A DNA stretch of 64,000 bases from Streptomyces sp. NBC_00440 (GCF_036014215.1 NZ_CP107921.1:1559501-1623500); one strand, 5' to 3'. Counted from the stretch's first letter, positions 50,454 to 59,251 are shown. Program-made: numbers and translations. Notes: generated from the letters alone by a model not told the origin.

Positions 50454-51403
50454 CAGCCACCACCGCTCCGGCCGCGGTCCGCGCGGCGTCCCCTCCCGGT
50501 CCAACAGCCCCGCCGGGCAGCCGGCTGCGCGCCTGGGCCACCCGGGCCCCGCTGCTGCCGGCTCTGATCTTCATGATCGTGGTCACCCAACTGCCCTTCG
50601 TGGCAACCGTGGTGATCTCCTTCTTCAACTGGAACGCGCTCTATCCGAAGGCCCGGCACTTCACCGGTTTCGCCAACTACTCCGATGTGCTCACCGACCC
50701 GGATCTGCGCAAGTCGGTCCTCACCACGGTGCTGCTGACGGTCGCTGTGGTGCTCGTCAGCCTGGTGCTCGGGCTCGTCCTCGCGCTGCTGCTCGACCGC
50801 CGCTTCAAGGGCCGGGGGTTCGTCCGTACGCTGCTGATCGCGCCGTTCCTGCTGGTCCCGGTGGCGGCCGCGCTGCTCTGGAAGCATGTGCTCTACAACC
50901 CGGAGTACGGGCTCTTCAACGGGCTGCTGCACTGGGTGGGCGGCGGAGGCGCGCCGCAGCCCGACTGGGTGTCGAACACCCCGCTGCTCGCGGTCGAGGC
51001 GGCGCTGATCTGGCAGTGGACGCCGTTCATGATGCTGATCCTGCTGGCCGGGCTGCAGAGCCGCTCACCGGAGCTGATCGAGGCGGCGCGGATCGACGGC
51101 GCGGGCAGCTGGCAGATCTTTCGCCATCTGACGCTGCCCCATCTGCGGCGCTATCTGGAACTGGGCGCGCTGCTCGGCTCGATCTACATCGTGCAGAACT
51201 TCGACGCCGTCTTCACCATCACCTCGGGCGGCCTGGGCACGGCGAACCTTCCGTACACCGTCTACCAGGCCTTCTACCAGGCGCACGAGAACGGTCTGGC
51301 GTCCGCCGCCGGGGTCCTGGTCGTCATCGGCACGATCATCATCGCGACCTTCGCGCTCCGCGTGGTCTCGTCCCTCTTCAGCGAGGAGGCATCACGCGCA
51401 TGA
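50450..51403 (+). CDS. Sugar ABC permease, MalF/SmoF type
   Basis: 317 residues, six spans expected. First span LLPALIFMIVVTQLPFVATVVISFF; EAA loop LIEAARIDGAGSWQIFRHLTLPHL. Starts in the stop of the binding protein gene and runs into the second permease start. Forms the channel heterodimer with that protein. Confidence 0.93.
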   Translation: MTATTAPAAVRAASPPGPTAPPGSRLRAWATRAPLLPALIFMIVVTQLPFVATVVISFFNWNALYPKARHFTGFANYSDVLTDPDLRKSVLTTVLLTVAVVLVSLVLGLVLALLLDRRFKGRGFVRTLLIAPFLLVPVAAALLWKHVLYNPEYGLFNGLLHWVGGGGAPQPDWVSNTPLLAVEAALIWQWTPFMMLILLAGLQSRSPELIEAARIDGAGSWQIFRHLTLPHLRRYLELGALLGSIYIVQNFDAVFTITSGGLGTANLPYTVYQAFYQAHENGLASAAGVLVVIGTIIIATFALRVVSSLFSEEASRA

Positions 51404-52257
51404 AATCCGCAGACACGGCGGCGCCCCGGGGCGCCGCCCGTACCGGGGGCGCACTGCTGGGCCTGACGGCCTGGCTCGCCGGGATCCTCTTCTTCCTGCC
51501 GATCGCGTGGATGGCGCTGACCTCCTTCCACGCGGAGACCGACGCGGCCACCAACCCGCCGTCGCTCGCCGCCTCGCTCACCCTGGACGGCTACCGCGAC
51601 TTCTTCGGCGCGGGCGGCGGCGCGAGCCCCTGGCCCGCGCTGGCCAACTCGGCCGTGGCCTCGGTCGTCTCGACGCTCTGTGTGCTGGTGCTTGCGCTGC
51701 CCGCCGCGTACGCGCTCTCGATCCGGCCGGTGAAGAAGTGGACCGACGTCCTGTTCTTCTTCCTCTCCACGAAGATGCTCCCGGTGGTCGCCGGGCTGCT
51801 GCCGGTCTATCTGTTCGCCAAGAACACCGGGATGCTCGACAACATCTGGATGCTGGTCATCCTCTACACCTCGATGAACCTGCCGATCGCGGTGTGGATG
51901 ATGCAGTCCTTCCTGGCGGAGGTGCCGGTGGCGGTCATCGAGGCGGCGCGGGTCGACGGCGCCAGGCTGCCGGTGATCCTCACCCGGATCGTCGCCCCGA
52001 TCTCCATGCCGGGAATCGCCGCCACCGCGCTGATCTGCTTCATCTTCAGCTGGAACGAGCTGCTGTTCGCGCGGGTGCTCACGGGCGTCGTCGCCGAGAC
52101 CGCGCCCGTCTTCCTGACCGGCTTCATCACCAGCCAGGGCCTGTTCCTGGCGAAGGTGTGCGCCGCGTCGCTCGTCGTCTCCCTGCCGGTGCTCGCCGCG
52201 GGGTTCGCCGCCCAGGACAAGCTGGTCCAGGGCCTTTCGCTGGGAGCCGTGAAATGA
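51400..52257 (+). CDS. Sugar ABC permease, MalG/SmoG type
   Basis: 285 residues, six spans. First span LTAWLAGILFFLPIAWMALTSF; EAA loop VIEAARVDGARLPVILTRIVAPIS. Overlaps both neighbours by ATGA. No ATPase gene follows; in Streptomyces the shared MsiK ATPase drives several such importers, so the same is likely here. Confidence 0.93.
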   Translation: MKSADTAAPRGAARTGGALLGLTAWLAGILFFLPIAWMALTSFHAETDAATNPPSLAASLTLDGYRDFFGAGGGASPWPALANSAVASVVSTLCVLVLALPAAYALSIRPVKKWTDVLFFFLSTKMLPVVAGLLPVYLFAKNTGMLDNIWMLVILYTSMNLPIAVWMMQSFLAEVPVAVIEAARVDGARLPVILTRIVAPISMPGIAATALICFIFSWNELLFARVLTGVVAETAPVFLTGFITSQGLFLAKVCAASLVVSLPVLAAGFAAQDKLVQGLSLGAVK

Positions 52258-53252
52258 AGGCCGCCATCATCGAAGCCGTGGGCAAGGTCGGGTACGGGGA
52301 GGTGCCGGACCCCACCCCGGGGCCGCGCGACGTGATCGTCGAAGTGGCCGCGTGCGGGCTGTGCGGCACCGATCTGCACATCCTCCAGGGCGAGTTCGCA
52401 CCCACCCTGCCGGTGGTGCCCGGCCATGAGTTCGCGGGGACGGTCGTGGCGCTGGGTTCCGATGTCACCTCGCTGGCCGCGGGCGACCGGGTGGCCGTGG
52501 ACCCGTCCCTGTACTGCTTCGAGTGCCGCTACTGCCGTCTCGGACACAACAACATGTGCGAGAAGTGGGCGGCGATCGGGGTGACCACCGCGGGCGGCGC
52601 CGCCGAGTACGCGGTGGCGCCCGCCGCCAACTGCGTGAAACTGCCCGACCACGTACGGACCGAGGACGCGGCCCTGATCGAACCGCTGTCCTGCGCGGTA
52701 CGCGGCTACGACGTGCTGAACAGCCGGCTCGGCTCGCATGTGCTGATCTACGGCTCCGGGACGATGGGGCTGATGATGCTGGAGCTGGCCAAGCGGACCG
52801 GCGCGGCCAGTGTGGACATGGTCGACATCAACGAGGAACGGCTCACCACCGCCCGCGCCCTGGGCTGCTCCGCCGCGGCGGGCGGCGCGGACGAGCTGGA
52901 CCGGGCCGGGCGGGGCTGGGACGTGGTCATCGACGCGACCGGCAACGCGGCCGCGATCCAGGACGGTCTGGGGCGGGTGGCGAAGGCCGGGACGTATCTG
53001 CAGTTCGGTGTCGCCGACTACGCGACCCGGGCGACGATCGACCCGTACCGGATCTACAACCAGGAGATCACGATCACCGGTTCGATGGCGGTGCTGCACA
53101 GCTACGAGCGGGCGGCCGAGTTGTTCGCCGCCGGGGTGCTGGACCCGGCGGTCTTCATCAGCGACCGGCTTCCGCTGGAGAGCTATCCGGCGGCGCTGGA
53201 CCGCTTCAAGGCGGGCATCGGCCGGAAGATCGTGGTGCTGCCGGGGAAGTGA
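52254..53252 (+). CDS. Zinc-dependent polyol/alcohol dehydrogenase
   Basis: 332 residues, MDR superfamily, sorbitol-dehydrogenase-like. Catalytic zinc Cys in ACGLCGTDLH, GHEFAGTVVALGSDV, structural-zinc cysteines CFECRYCRLGHNNMC, Rossmann GSGTMGLMM and VDINEERLTTARALG. Last gene of the polyol operon, so it probably oxidises the imported polyol with NAD. Exact polyol unknown. Confidence 0.92.
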   Translation: MKAAIIEAVGKVGYGEVPDPTPGPRDVIVEVAACGLCGTDLHILQGEFAPTLPVVPGHEFAGTVVALGSDVTSLAAGDRVAVDPSLYCFECRYCRLGHNNMCEKWAAIGVTTAGGAAEYAVAPAANCVKLPDHVRTEDAALIEPLSCAVRGYDVLNSRLGSHVLIYGSGTMGLMMLELAKRTGAASVDMVDINEERLTTARALGCSAAAGGADELDRAGRGWDVVIDATGNAAAIQDGLGRVAKAGTYLQFGVADYATRATIDPYRIYNQEITITGSMAVLHSYERAAELFAAGVLDPAVFISDRLPLESYPAALDRFKAGIGRKIVVLPGK

Positions 53253-53386
53253 CCCGGAGGCGGAGGGAGCGGCGCCGGAGGCAGAGACAGGGGCAGAGGC
53301 AGGGGGCGGCCGCGGGCCGGGACGGCCGTCGGAGAGCCGGGAAAGATTCAAGGAACCGTAAAGCCCTGCCGCTCGTTCCTCCGGAC

Positions 53387-54610
53387 ATGACCGTAATGAC
53401 CCCAGGCTCGAACATCCCGCTCCCGATCTCCCGCGTCGCGGTGGATGTGGCGGCTCCGGTGCGGCTCGACGTGTCGGGCCTGCTGCTCACCGCCGACGGC
53501 AAGGTGCGCTCGGACGACGACTTCATCTTCTACAACCAGCCGTCGGGCCCCGGCGTCGGCCACCGCTCAGGCGGCGGTTCGGCGCCGGACGCGATCGTGG
53601 TGGACACGGCGGCCGTCCCCGCGGGCATCGAAAAGATCGTGATCACCGCGAGCCCGGACGCGGCGGGCCAGACGTTCCAGGGCATCGAGCCGACGGCCAC
53701 CGTCCGCTCGGCCGACGACGGCAGCGTCCTGGCGTCCTTCACCCCGCCCCGGCTCGGCACCGAGACCGCGCTGGTGATCGTGGAGATCTACCTCCGCAAC
53801 GGCGCGTGGAAGGTGCGCGCCGTGGGCCAGGGGTATGCGAACGGCCTGGCCGGTATCGCGACGGACTTCGGTGTGTCGGTCGAGGAGCCGGCCGCGCCGG
53901 CGGCCGCACCGGCACCCGCCGCGGCCCCGGCGGCCCCGCCGATGCCGGCCGCGCCGCCGGTGGATCCCGGGGTCGCCGTCGCTGCCCCGCCGGCACCCCC
54001 CGCCGCGCCCCCGGCCCCGCCTGCCGGCACCGGGCGGATCAATCTGGACAAGGGCCGGGTCAGCCTCCGGAAGAACCAGACGGTCTCGCTGGTCAAGGGC
54101 GGCAAGCCGCTGCTGTCCCGGGTGAAGATGGGCCTCGGCTGGGAGCCCGCCGTCCGTGGCAAGGACATCGATCTCGACGCCTCGGTCATGGCCTTCGGCC
54201 CGCAGCGCGACCACATCGACAGCTGCTACTTCGGCAAGCTCTCGATCCTCGACGGCGCGGTCAAGCACTCCGGCGACAACCTCACGGGCGAGGGCGCGGG
54301 CGACGACGAGGTGATCGTGGTCGACCTCGGCCGGGTCCCCGCCGAGGCCACCGCCCTGTTCTTCACGGTCAACTCCTTCACCGGCCAGAAGTTCACCGAG
54401 GTGACCAAGGCGTACTGCAGGCTGATCGACGCGGCGAGCGGGGAGGAGCTGGTGCGGTTCGACCTGACCGGCGCCGAGCCGCAGACGGGGGTACTGATGG
54501 CCAAGCTGATCAGGCAGTTCTCGGGCGAGTGGGAGATGACGGCGGTGGGCGACTTCGTGAAGTCCCGCACGGTCCGGGGCATGGTCAAGCCCGCGGCGAA
54601 GGCCCTGTAG
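53387..54610 (+). CDS. TerD-family protein with two TerD-like domains
   Basis: 407 residues from the ATG at 53387 (MTVMTPGSNIPLP; the ATG at 53396 is possible). Domain 1, about 1-165, has the calcium-type acidic stretch RSDDDFIFYNQPSG and PDAIVVDTAAVPAGIEKIVITAS. A Pro/Ala linker covers about 166-215. Domain 2, 216-407, has VKMGLGWEP, DIDLDASVMAFGP and GEGAGDDEVIVVDLGRVP. Known TerD proteins bind calcium in stress and development; Streptomyces carry many. No other ter genes here. Confidence 0.93.
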   Translation: MTVMTPGSNIPLPISRVAVDVAAPVRLDVSGLLLTADGKVRSDDDFIFYNQPSGPGVGHRSGGGSAPDAIVVDTAAVPAGIEKIVITASPDAAGQTFQGIEPTATVRSADDGSVLASFTPPRLGTETALVIVEIYLRNGAWKVRAVGQGYANGLAGIATDFGVSVEEPAAPAAAPAPAAAPAAPPMPAAPPVDPGVAVAAPPAPPAAPPAPPAGTGRINLDKGRVSLRKNQTVSLVKGGKPLLSRVKMGLGWEPAVRGKDIDLDASVMAFGPQRDHIDSCYFGKLSILDGAVKHSGDNLTGEGAGDDEVIVVDLGRVPAEATALFFTVNSFTGQKFTEVTKAYCRLIDAASGEELVRFDLTGAEPQTGVLMAKLIRQFSGEWEMTAVGDFVKSRTVRGMVKPAAKAL

Positions 54611-54631
54611 CGGCGGGGCCCCGCACCTGCG

Positions 54632-55843
54632 TCACTGGCGGTAGCCGGCCAGGAAGCGGCCGATCCGGCTGATCGCCGCGTCCAGGTCGTCGGCGTGCGG
54701 CAGCGTCAGGATCCGGAAGTGGTCGGGGCGCGGCCAGTTGAAGCCGGTGCCCTGCACCACCTGGATCTTCTCGCGGAGCAGCAGGTCCAGGACGAACTTC
54801 TCGTCGTCGTGGATCCGGTGGACCTTCGGGTCGAGCCGGGGGAACGCGTAGAGCGCGCCCTTCGGCTTCACACAGGAGACGCCCGGGATCTCGTTGAGCT
54901 TCTCCCACGCCCTGTCGCGCTGCTCGTGCAGGCGGCCGCCCGGCGCCGTCAGATCCCTGATGGACTGGCGGCCGCCCAGCGCGGCCTGAATGGCGTACTG
55001 GGCAGGGGCGTTGGCGCACAGCCGCATGGAGGCGAGCATCATCAGCCCCTCCAGGTAGCTCTTCGCGTGCTGCTTGGGCCCGGTGACGACCAGCCAGCCG
55101 GACCGGAAGCCCGCGACACGGTACGACTTGGACAGACCGCTGAAGGTGAGGACGACCAGATCGGGTGCGAGGGCGGCGGCCGAGTGGTGGACGGCGTCGT
55201 CGTAGACGATCTGGTCGTAGATCTCGTCGGCGAAGACCATCAGGCCGTGGCGGCGGGCGAGATCGAGGACGCCCTCGACGATCTCGCGCGGATACACCGC
55301 ACCGGTGGGGTTGTTGGGGTTGATGATCACCACCGCCTTGGTCCGGTCGGTGATCTTCGAGGCCATGTCGTCGAGGTCCGGGTACCAGTCCGCCGACTCG
55401 TCGCACAGATAGTGCACCGCGCGCCCGCCGGCCAGCGTGGTGACGGCCGTCCAGAGCGGGAAGTCGGGCGCCGGGATGAGAATCTCGTCCCCGTCCTCCA
55501 GGAGCGCCTGGACCGCCATCGAGATGAGTTCGGAGACCCCGTTGCCGAGAAAGACGTCATCGACGGTGACATCGGGCAGCCCGAGCGCCTGGTAGCGCTG
55601 GGCCACGGCGCGCCGCGCCGAGAGAATGCCCCGCGAGTCCGTGTAGCCGTGCGCCTGGGGCAGCATCCTGATCATGTCCTGGACGATCTCCTCCGGCGCC
55701 TCGAAACCGAAGAGCGCCGGGTTACCGGTGTTCAGGCGCAGCACACTGTGCCCGGCTTCCTCCAGTGCGTTGGCCTGCTCGATCACCGGGCCCCGGATCT
55801 CGTAGCAGACCTCACTCAATTTGTTCGACTGGCGGAACTCCAT
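54632..55843 (-). CDS. Class I aminotransferase, AlaT-like
   Basis: 403 residues from the ATG at 55843 (MEFRQSNKLSEVCYEIRGPV); the frame is open to 55933 but MEFRQSNKL is the family start. PLP residues: NPNNPTGAVYP, FADEIYDQIVYDD, and the Schiff-base lysine in FSGLSKSYRVAGFRSGW. The N-terminal ALEEAGHSVLRLNTGNPALFGF is typical of alanine-synthesising AlaT. Divergent from an HxlR regulator, with two operator-like sites in the gap, so under dedicated control. Confidence 0.93.
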   Translation of the reverse strand: MEFRQSNKLSEVCYEIRGPVIEQANALEEAGHSVLRLNTGNPALFGFEAPEEIVQDMIRMLPQAHGYTDSRGILSARRAVAQRYQALGLPDVTVDDVFLGNGVSELISMAVQALLEDGDEILIPAPDFPLWTAVTTLAGGRAVHYLCDESADWYPDLDDMASKITDRTKAVVIINPNNPTGAVYPREIVEGVLDLARRHGLMVFADEIYDQIVYDDAVHHSAAALAPDLVVLTFSGLSKSYRVAGFRSGWLVVTGPKQHAKSYLEGLMMLASMRLCANAPAQYAIQAALGGRQSIRDLTAPGGRLHEQRDRAWEKLNEIPGVSCVKPKGALYAFPRLDPKVHRIHDDEKFVLDLLLREKIQVVQGTGFNWPRPDHFRILTLPHADDLDAAISRIGRFLAGYRQ

Positions 55844-55873
55844 GCCGTGGCCCTCCCAGGTCTCACTTGCTTC

Positions 55874-55909
55874 ACTTGGTTTTACCAAGTAGCAGCTTGG
55901 AAAGTCCAA
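55874..55909. promoter_or_regulatory. Two phased HxlR-type operators
   Basis: TTGG-N5-CCAA occurs at 55876-55888 and again at 55897-55909, exactly 21 bp apart. The first is part of a longer palindrome ACTTGGT-TTT-ACCAAGT (55874-55890). They fill the 88-bp divergent gap between the aminotransferase and HxlR genes. Confidence 0.7.
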
Positions 55910-55931
55910 CTTTCTGTCTAGACTGCGGTAC

Positions 55932-56654
55932 ATGCCACGCCGAAGTTACGACCAGTACTGCGCCGCCGCCCGCGCGCTCGACGCCGTCGGAGACCGCTGG
56001 ACCCTGCTGATCGTCCGCGAACTCCTGGCGGGCCCGCGCCGCTACACCGACCTCCACGCCGACCTGCCGGGCGTGAGCACCGACGTGCTGGCCTCACGGC
56101 TCAAGGACATGGAGCGTGAGGGTCTTGCGACCCGGCGCAGGCTGCCGCCGCCCGCACCCGCCTCCGTGTACGAGCTGACGGCGCGGGGGGCCGCACTGCT
56201 GCCCGTTCTCACCGCGCTGGCCGACTGGGGAAGCCCCGCACTGGCCGAGCGGCGGCCGACGGACGCCCTGCGTGCACACTGGTTCGCCATTCCCCTGGCC
56301 CGGCACCTGGCCGGGCTCGGCCCCGGCGTGGTCGAGGTCCGGATGGACGAGGGCGTGTTCCATGTCCGCACCGACGGCGGCGAGCCGCTCTACGGCGACG
56401 GCCCCGCCGAGCACCCGGGTGTCCGGCTCACCCTGGACGCCGACACCTGCATCGCCGTCAGCGACGGCGGCCTCCCGCTCGACCACGCGATCCGGGACGG
56501 CCGCGCGAAGCTCGAAACCCTGCCGGCCGGTGCTCAGCACGGCGCGCCGCACGAAGTACCGGCCGGGACACGCGGAGGCGCCGAGGTGACCCGCGTCGCA
56601 CCACCGGGAGGCAACCCCGCGGGCCCGAACTCCGTCCCCGTAAAGGCCCGTTAA
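55932..56654 (+). CDS. HxlR-type regulator with SCP2-like C-terminal domain
   Basis: 240 residues. The HTH half (1-100) is a clear HxlR domain: SYDQYCAAARALDAVGDRWTLLIVRELLAGPRRYTDL, GVSTDVLASRLKDMEREG. The C-terminal half has an SCP2-like pattern: VEVRMDEGVFHVRTDGGE, PGVRLTLDADTCIAVSDGG, LDHAIRDGRAKLE, which suggests a hydrophobic ligand. The last 40 residues are disordered. Divergent from the aminotransferase. Confidence 0.87.
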   Translation: MPRRSYDQYCAAARALDAVGDRWTLLIVRELLAGPRRYTDLHADLPGVSTDVLASRLKDMEREGLATRRRLPPPAPASVYELTARGAALLPVLTALADWGSPALAERRPTDALRAHWFAIPLARHLAGLGPGVVEVRMDEGVFHVRTDGGEPLYGDGPAEHPGVRLTLDADTCIAVSDGGLPLDHAIRDGRAKLETLPAGAQHGAPHEVPAGTRGGAEVTRVAPPGGNPAGPNSVPVKAR

Positions 56655-56742
56655 GGCCGCCGAACGCCTTACCGGCCGGTACCAGTGACGGACAACACGT
56701 CCTTTCCCGGAACACGTGACCGATACCACGCGCAGATGAGGG

Positions 56743-56769
56743 TTAACTGTCAGTGGCAGGCCGTAGCCT
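56743..56769 (+). promoter_or_regulatory. Probable leaderless promoter of the 51-residue protein
   Basis: -10-like TAGCCT at 56764-56769 sits 7 bp before the ATG at 56777, with a -35-like TTAACT at 56743-56748 (spacer 15 bp, short). No Shine-Dalgarno is present. This arrangement is common for leaderless messages in Streptomyces. Confidence 0.5.
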
Positions 56770-56776
56770 TGTTCGT

Positions 56777-56932
56777 ATGCCCACCACCCCTTCCGCCTCC
56801 CAGGCCAACGACGCCATCCGCAGGCTCGTCGATGCCCAGAAGACGGACGGCGAGTGGCCTTCGGAGGACTACGAGATCCTGCTGCTGGAGTGGGCCGCCG
56901 CGATACAGGGCGGCATCGAGCCCGCGGCCTAG
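56777..56932 (+). CDS. Small conserved-looking 51-residue protein
   Basis: Reads MPTTPSASQANDAIRRLV then DAQKTDGEWPSEDYEILLLE and WAAAIQGGIEPAA. Codon third positions are G/C-rich throughout. One predicted helix (NDAIRRLVDAQ) and a second (YEILLLEWAAAIQ) joined by a short GEWPSEDY turn. Acidic. I do not know a function; the sequence looks like a small actinobacterial protein family. It has a leaderless promoter. Confidence 0.7.
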   Translation: MPTTPSASQANDAIRRLVDAQKTDGEWPSEDYEILLLEWAAAIQGGIEPAA

Positions 56933-57007
56933 GACCGGCCGGTCCAGCCGTTCGAATCCTGCCGCTCAGCTCCAGCCGCACCGACCTCGCCGCACAGCTC
57001 CGGCCGG

Positions 57008-57322
57008 TCAGCCGTCGCCCCGGGCGTCGCCGCTCGACGTACCGTCCAGGCCGGGAATCGGATCCTGGTCGACCCCGTGCCTGCGGGTCCGGATGTCCGG
57101 TCCCGCCGGGTGCAGTTTCGCGTCACAGGCCGGGCCGAGTCCGGTGCGCCGTGAGGCCAGACCCGTCAGCGGCCTGCCGCACATCCGGCACAGCACCGTC
57201 CGGCTCCTGTCCTCCGGTCCGGCCCCGTCCGCCGTCCCCGTCCCCTCTCCCGCTCCGGCCGTGACCCCGGGCAGGGCCGGCGGTTCCCCGGTGACGCCGT
57301 CCACGGGGCCGGTCCGGCTCAC
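57008..57322 (-). CDS. Small zinc-ribbon protein (DUF6011-like)
   Basis: 104 residues, GTG start inside the end of the TetR gene (GTGA). Core is CRMCGRPLTGLASRRTGLGPACDAKL: three cysteines and a GLGP turn, the pattern of small ribbon domains that follow or accompany SMF/phage-type proteins. The flanks are Gly/Pro/Asp-rich and probably disordered. Coupled to the regulator; function unknown. Confidence 0.65.
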   Translation of the reverse strand: MSRTGPVDGVTGEPPALPGVTAGAGEGTGTADGAGPEDRSRTVLCRMCGRPLTGLASRRTGLGPACDAKLHPAGPDIRTRRHGVDQDPIPGLDGTSSGDARGDG

Positions 57323-57906
57323 CGGGACATCGCCCGCGGGTCCCCGCCGCCGATCCCCTCGATCATCAGCGACAGATAGCGGCGCACGTCGGGCGGCCCG
57401 CCCGCACCGAGCTCGGCCGCCGTGGCCACCGCGTGCGTGAGCCGCAGCACCTCGGCGGTCTCCAGGTCCGCGCGCGCCGCACCGGCCTTCTGCGCGGCCG
57501 TGAGCAGGTCGGCCGCCGCGTCCATGAGCCGGCCGCTGCAGTCCGAGATCACCGGCGTACTGCCGTCGGCCATCGCCGCTCCGAGCAGCGTCTTGAGGCC
57601 GCGGAGGTGGATCATCTGCTCCGCCAGCTTCTGCAGCCAGTCGGCCAGCGCCTCGCCCGGCGCCCGTGCCGACGCACCGAATTCGACGGCCTGGTCGGCG
57701 AGTTCGTCGATGCTGTCGACGTAGACCCCTTCGAGGAGGTCCTGCCGCGTGGGGAAGTGGCGGTAGAGCGTGCCCGAGCCGACGCCCGCGCGCTTCGCGA
57801 TGTCGTCCAGCGATGCGTCCACCCCGCGCTCGGCGAAAGCCAGGGCCGCCTCCTTCAGGAGACGTTCGTAATTGCGGCGCGCATCGGCCCGCATCGGCTT
57901 CGGCAT
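57319..57906 (-). CDS. TetR-family regulator
   Basis: 195 residues from the ATG at 57906 (MPKPMRADARRNYERLLKEA). HTH at 10-60: LAFAERGVDASLDDIAKRAGVGSGTLYRHFPTRQDLLEGVY. The C-terminal domain contains LHLRGLKTLLGAAM-like and CSGRLMDAAADLLTAAQKAG, the SACE_7040-type pattern. Neighbours give no clear target. Confidence 0.92.
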   Translation of the reverse strand: MPKPMRADARRNYERLLKEAALAFAERGVDASLDDIAKRAGVGSGTLYRHFPTRQDLLEGVYVDSIDELADQAVEFGASARAPGEALADWLQKLAEQMIHLRGLKTLLGAAMADGSTPVISDCSGRLMDAAADLLTAAQKAGAARADLETAEVLRLTHAVATAAELGAGGPPDVRRYLSLMIEGIGGGDPRAMSR

Positions 57907-58144
57907 CAGATGCTCCTTGCGATCGCCACTGCCTGCTTCATCGTCGCGATCGTCGGCACCGGCGTCAATGTCGCCCGCCACACCGGGATGCTCCGCCCCG
58001 GTGGCCCCACACGGACCCCATACGGAACGGTGACCCGGCATCCCACCGGGTCACCTCACGCCGCCCTCGTACCCGAGGTCCGGCGGCCGTTCACTGACTG
58101 GCCCGGCTTACCCGCCCGGCCTGGCTGACCTGTCCTCGCCGGAC

Positions 58145-58375
58145 TCAGAGCTTGGTCAGCTTGGCGTAAGGGCTGAGGATCCTCCCCTGACGCCCGGAGA
58201 AGTCGATGAGCACAGCGTCATTGTCGCCCTCGATTCCGATGACTCTTCCGAGCCCGAACTGATCATGCGAAACACGGTCGCCGATATCGAAGATCTCGAT
58301 GGGTGCGGCGGCTTGGGCCGGGCGGTTGAAGGGACTGGAGGGCAGGTGGCGCCGGGATCCGGCTGACTTAGTCAT
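58145..58375 (-). CDS. 76-residue Tudor-like protein resembling the UvrD/PcrA C-terminal domain
   Basis: 76 residues, ATG at 58375. The last 50 residues read FDIGDRVSHDQFGLGRVIG, then NDAVLIDFSGRQGRILSPY. This H..FG.G.V pattern matches the small beta-barrel at the end of UvrD/PcrA helicases and CarD-like domains, which bind RNA polymerase. The first 26 residues are basic (SRRHLPSSPFNRP). Free-standing here, so it could contact RNA polymerase on its own; that is inference. Confidence 0.75.
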   Translation of the reverse strand: MTKSAGSRRHLPSSPFNRPAQAAAPIEIFDIGDRVSHDQFGLGRVIGIEGDNDAVLIDFSGRQGRILSPYAKLTKL

Positions 58376-58480
58376 TGGCTTCAGTATGCGCCCGCGAGAC
58401 CTCCTCACGCCATGTCTGTCCCGCCGCACGGCCCTGGGGCAAGGTTTCCGCGGGTGGATTCCGCCTGCGATGATCAGGGG

Positions 58481-59251
58481 ATGGAATTCCCAGCAACCGG
58501 CCGTCGCGTCCTCATCACAGGTGCCTCCCGCGGCCTGGGCCGCGCCGCCGCCCACGCTTTCGCCGCCAACGGGGACCTGGTGGCGGTGCACTACGGGACC
58601 AGGGAGGACGACGCCCGGCACACGCTCGCGGCGCTCCCGGGCTCCGGCCACGTCCTGGTCGGCGGCGACCTCTCGGACCCGGCGGTGGCCGCCGAGGTCG
58701 CCGGGCGCGCGGCAGACGGCCTCGGCGGCATCGACGTACTGGTGAACAACGCCGCCGTGATGCGCGGCCCCCACTCGCTGCCCGGGACTCCGTACGAGGA
58801 GTGGGTGGCTGTCTGGCAGCAGCACGTCGCCGTCAATCTGCTCGCCACCGCGCAGATCAGCCATCTCGCCGGGCGCCGCATGATCGACGCGGGCAACGGC
58901 GGCCGGATCGTGAACATCGGCTCGCGCGGGGCGTTCCGCGGCGAGCCCGACCACCCGGCGTACGGCGCGACCAAGGCGGCCGTGCACGCGCTCGGCCAGT
59001 CGCTCGCCGTCTCCCTCGCTCCGTACGGGATCGGGGTCGCCTCGGTCGCCCCCGGCTTCTTCGAGACGGAGCGGGTGGCGGACCGGCTGAGCGGCGCCGA
59101 GGGCGAGGCGATCCGGGCGCAGTCGCCGTTCGGCCGGGTGGCGTCCCCCGACGAGATCGCGGCCGCGGTGCTGTGGCTGGCCTCACCGGCCGCGGAGTGG
59201 TCGTCGGGCACCGTGCTCGACCTCAACGGGGCGTCGTACCTGCGGACTTGA
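58481..59251 (+). CDS. Short-chain dehydrogenase/reductase
   Basis: 256 residues from the ATG at 58481 (MEFPATGRRVLITGAS). Nucleotide loop TGASRGLGR, NNAAVMRG, catalytic Ser in VNIGSRGAFRG, Y-A-T-K motif in YGATKAAVHAL. Substrate unknown. Stands alone between the Tudor-like gene and the acidic unknown gene. Confidence 0.92.
   Translation: MEFPATGRRVLITGASRGLGRAAAHAFAANGDLVAVHYGTREDDARHTLAALPGSGHVLVGGDLSDPAVAAEVAGRAADGLGGIDVLVNNAAVMRGPHSLPGTPYEEWVAVWQQHVAVNLLATAQISHLAGRRMIDAGNGGRIVNIGSRGAFRGEPDHPAYGATKAAVHALGQSLAVSLAPYGIGVASVAPGFFETERVADRLSGAEGEAIRAQSPFGRVASPDEIAAAVLWLASPAAEWSSGTVLDLNGASYLRT

Noticed and set aside
52523..53386. N-terminal extension of the TerD protein running back through the dehydrogenase gene
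   Set aside because: The extension is a shadow of the dehydrogenase; TerD similarity begins at 53387.
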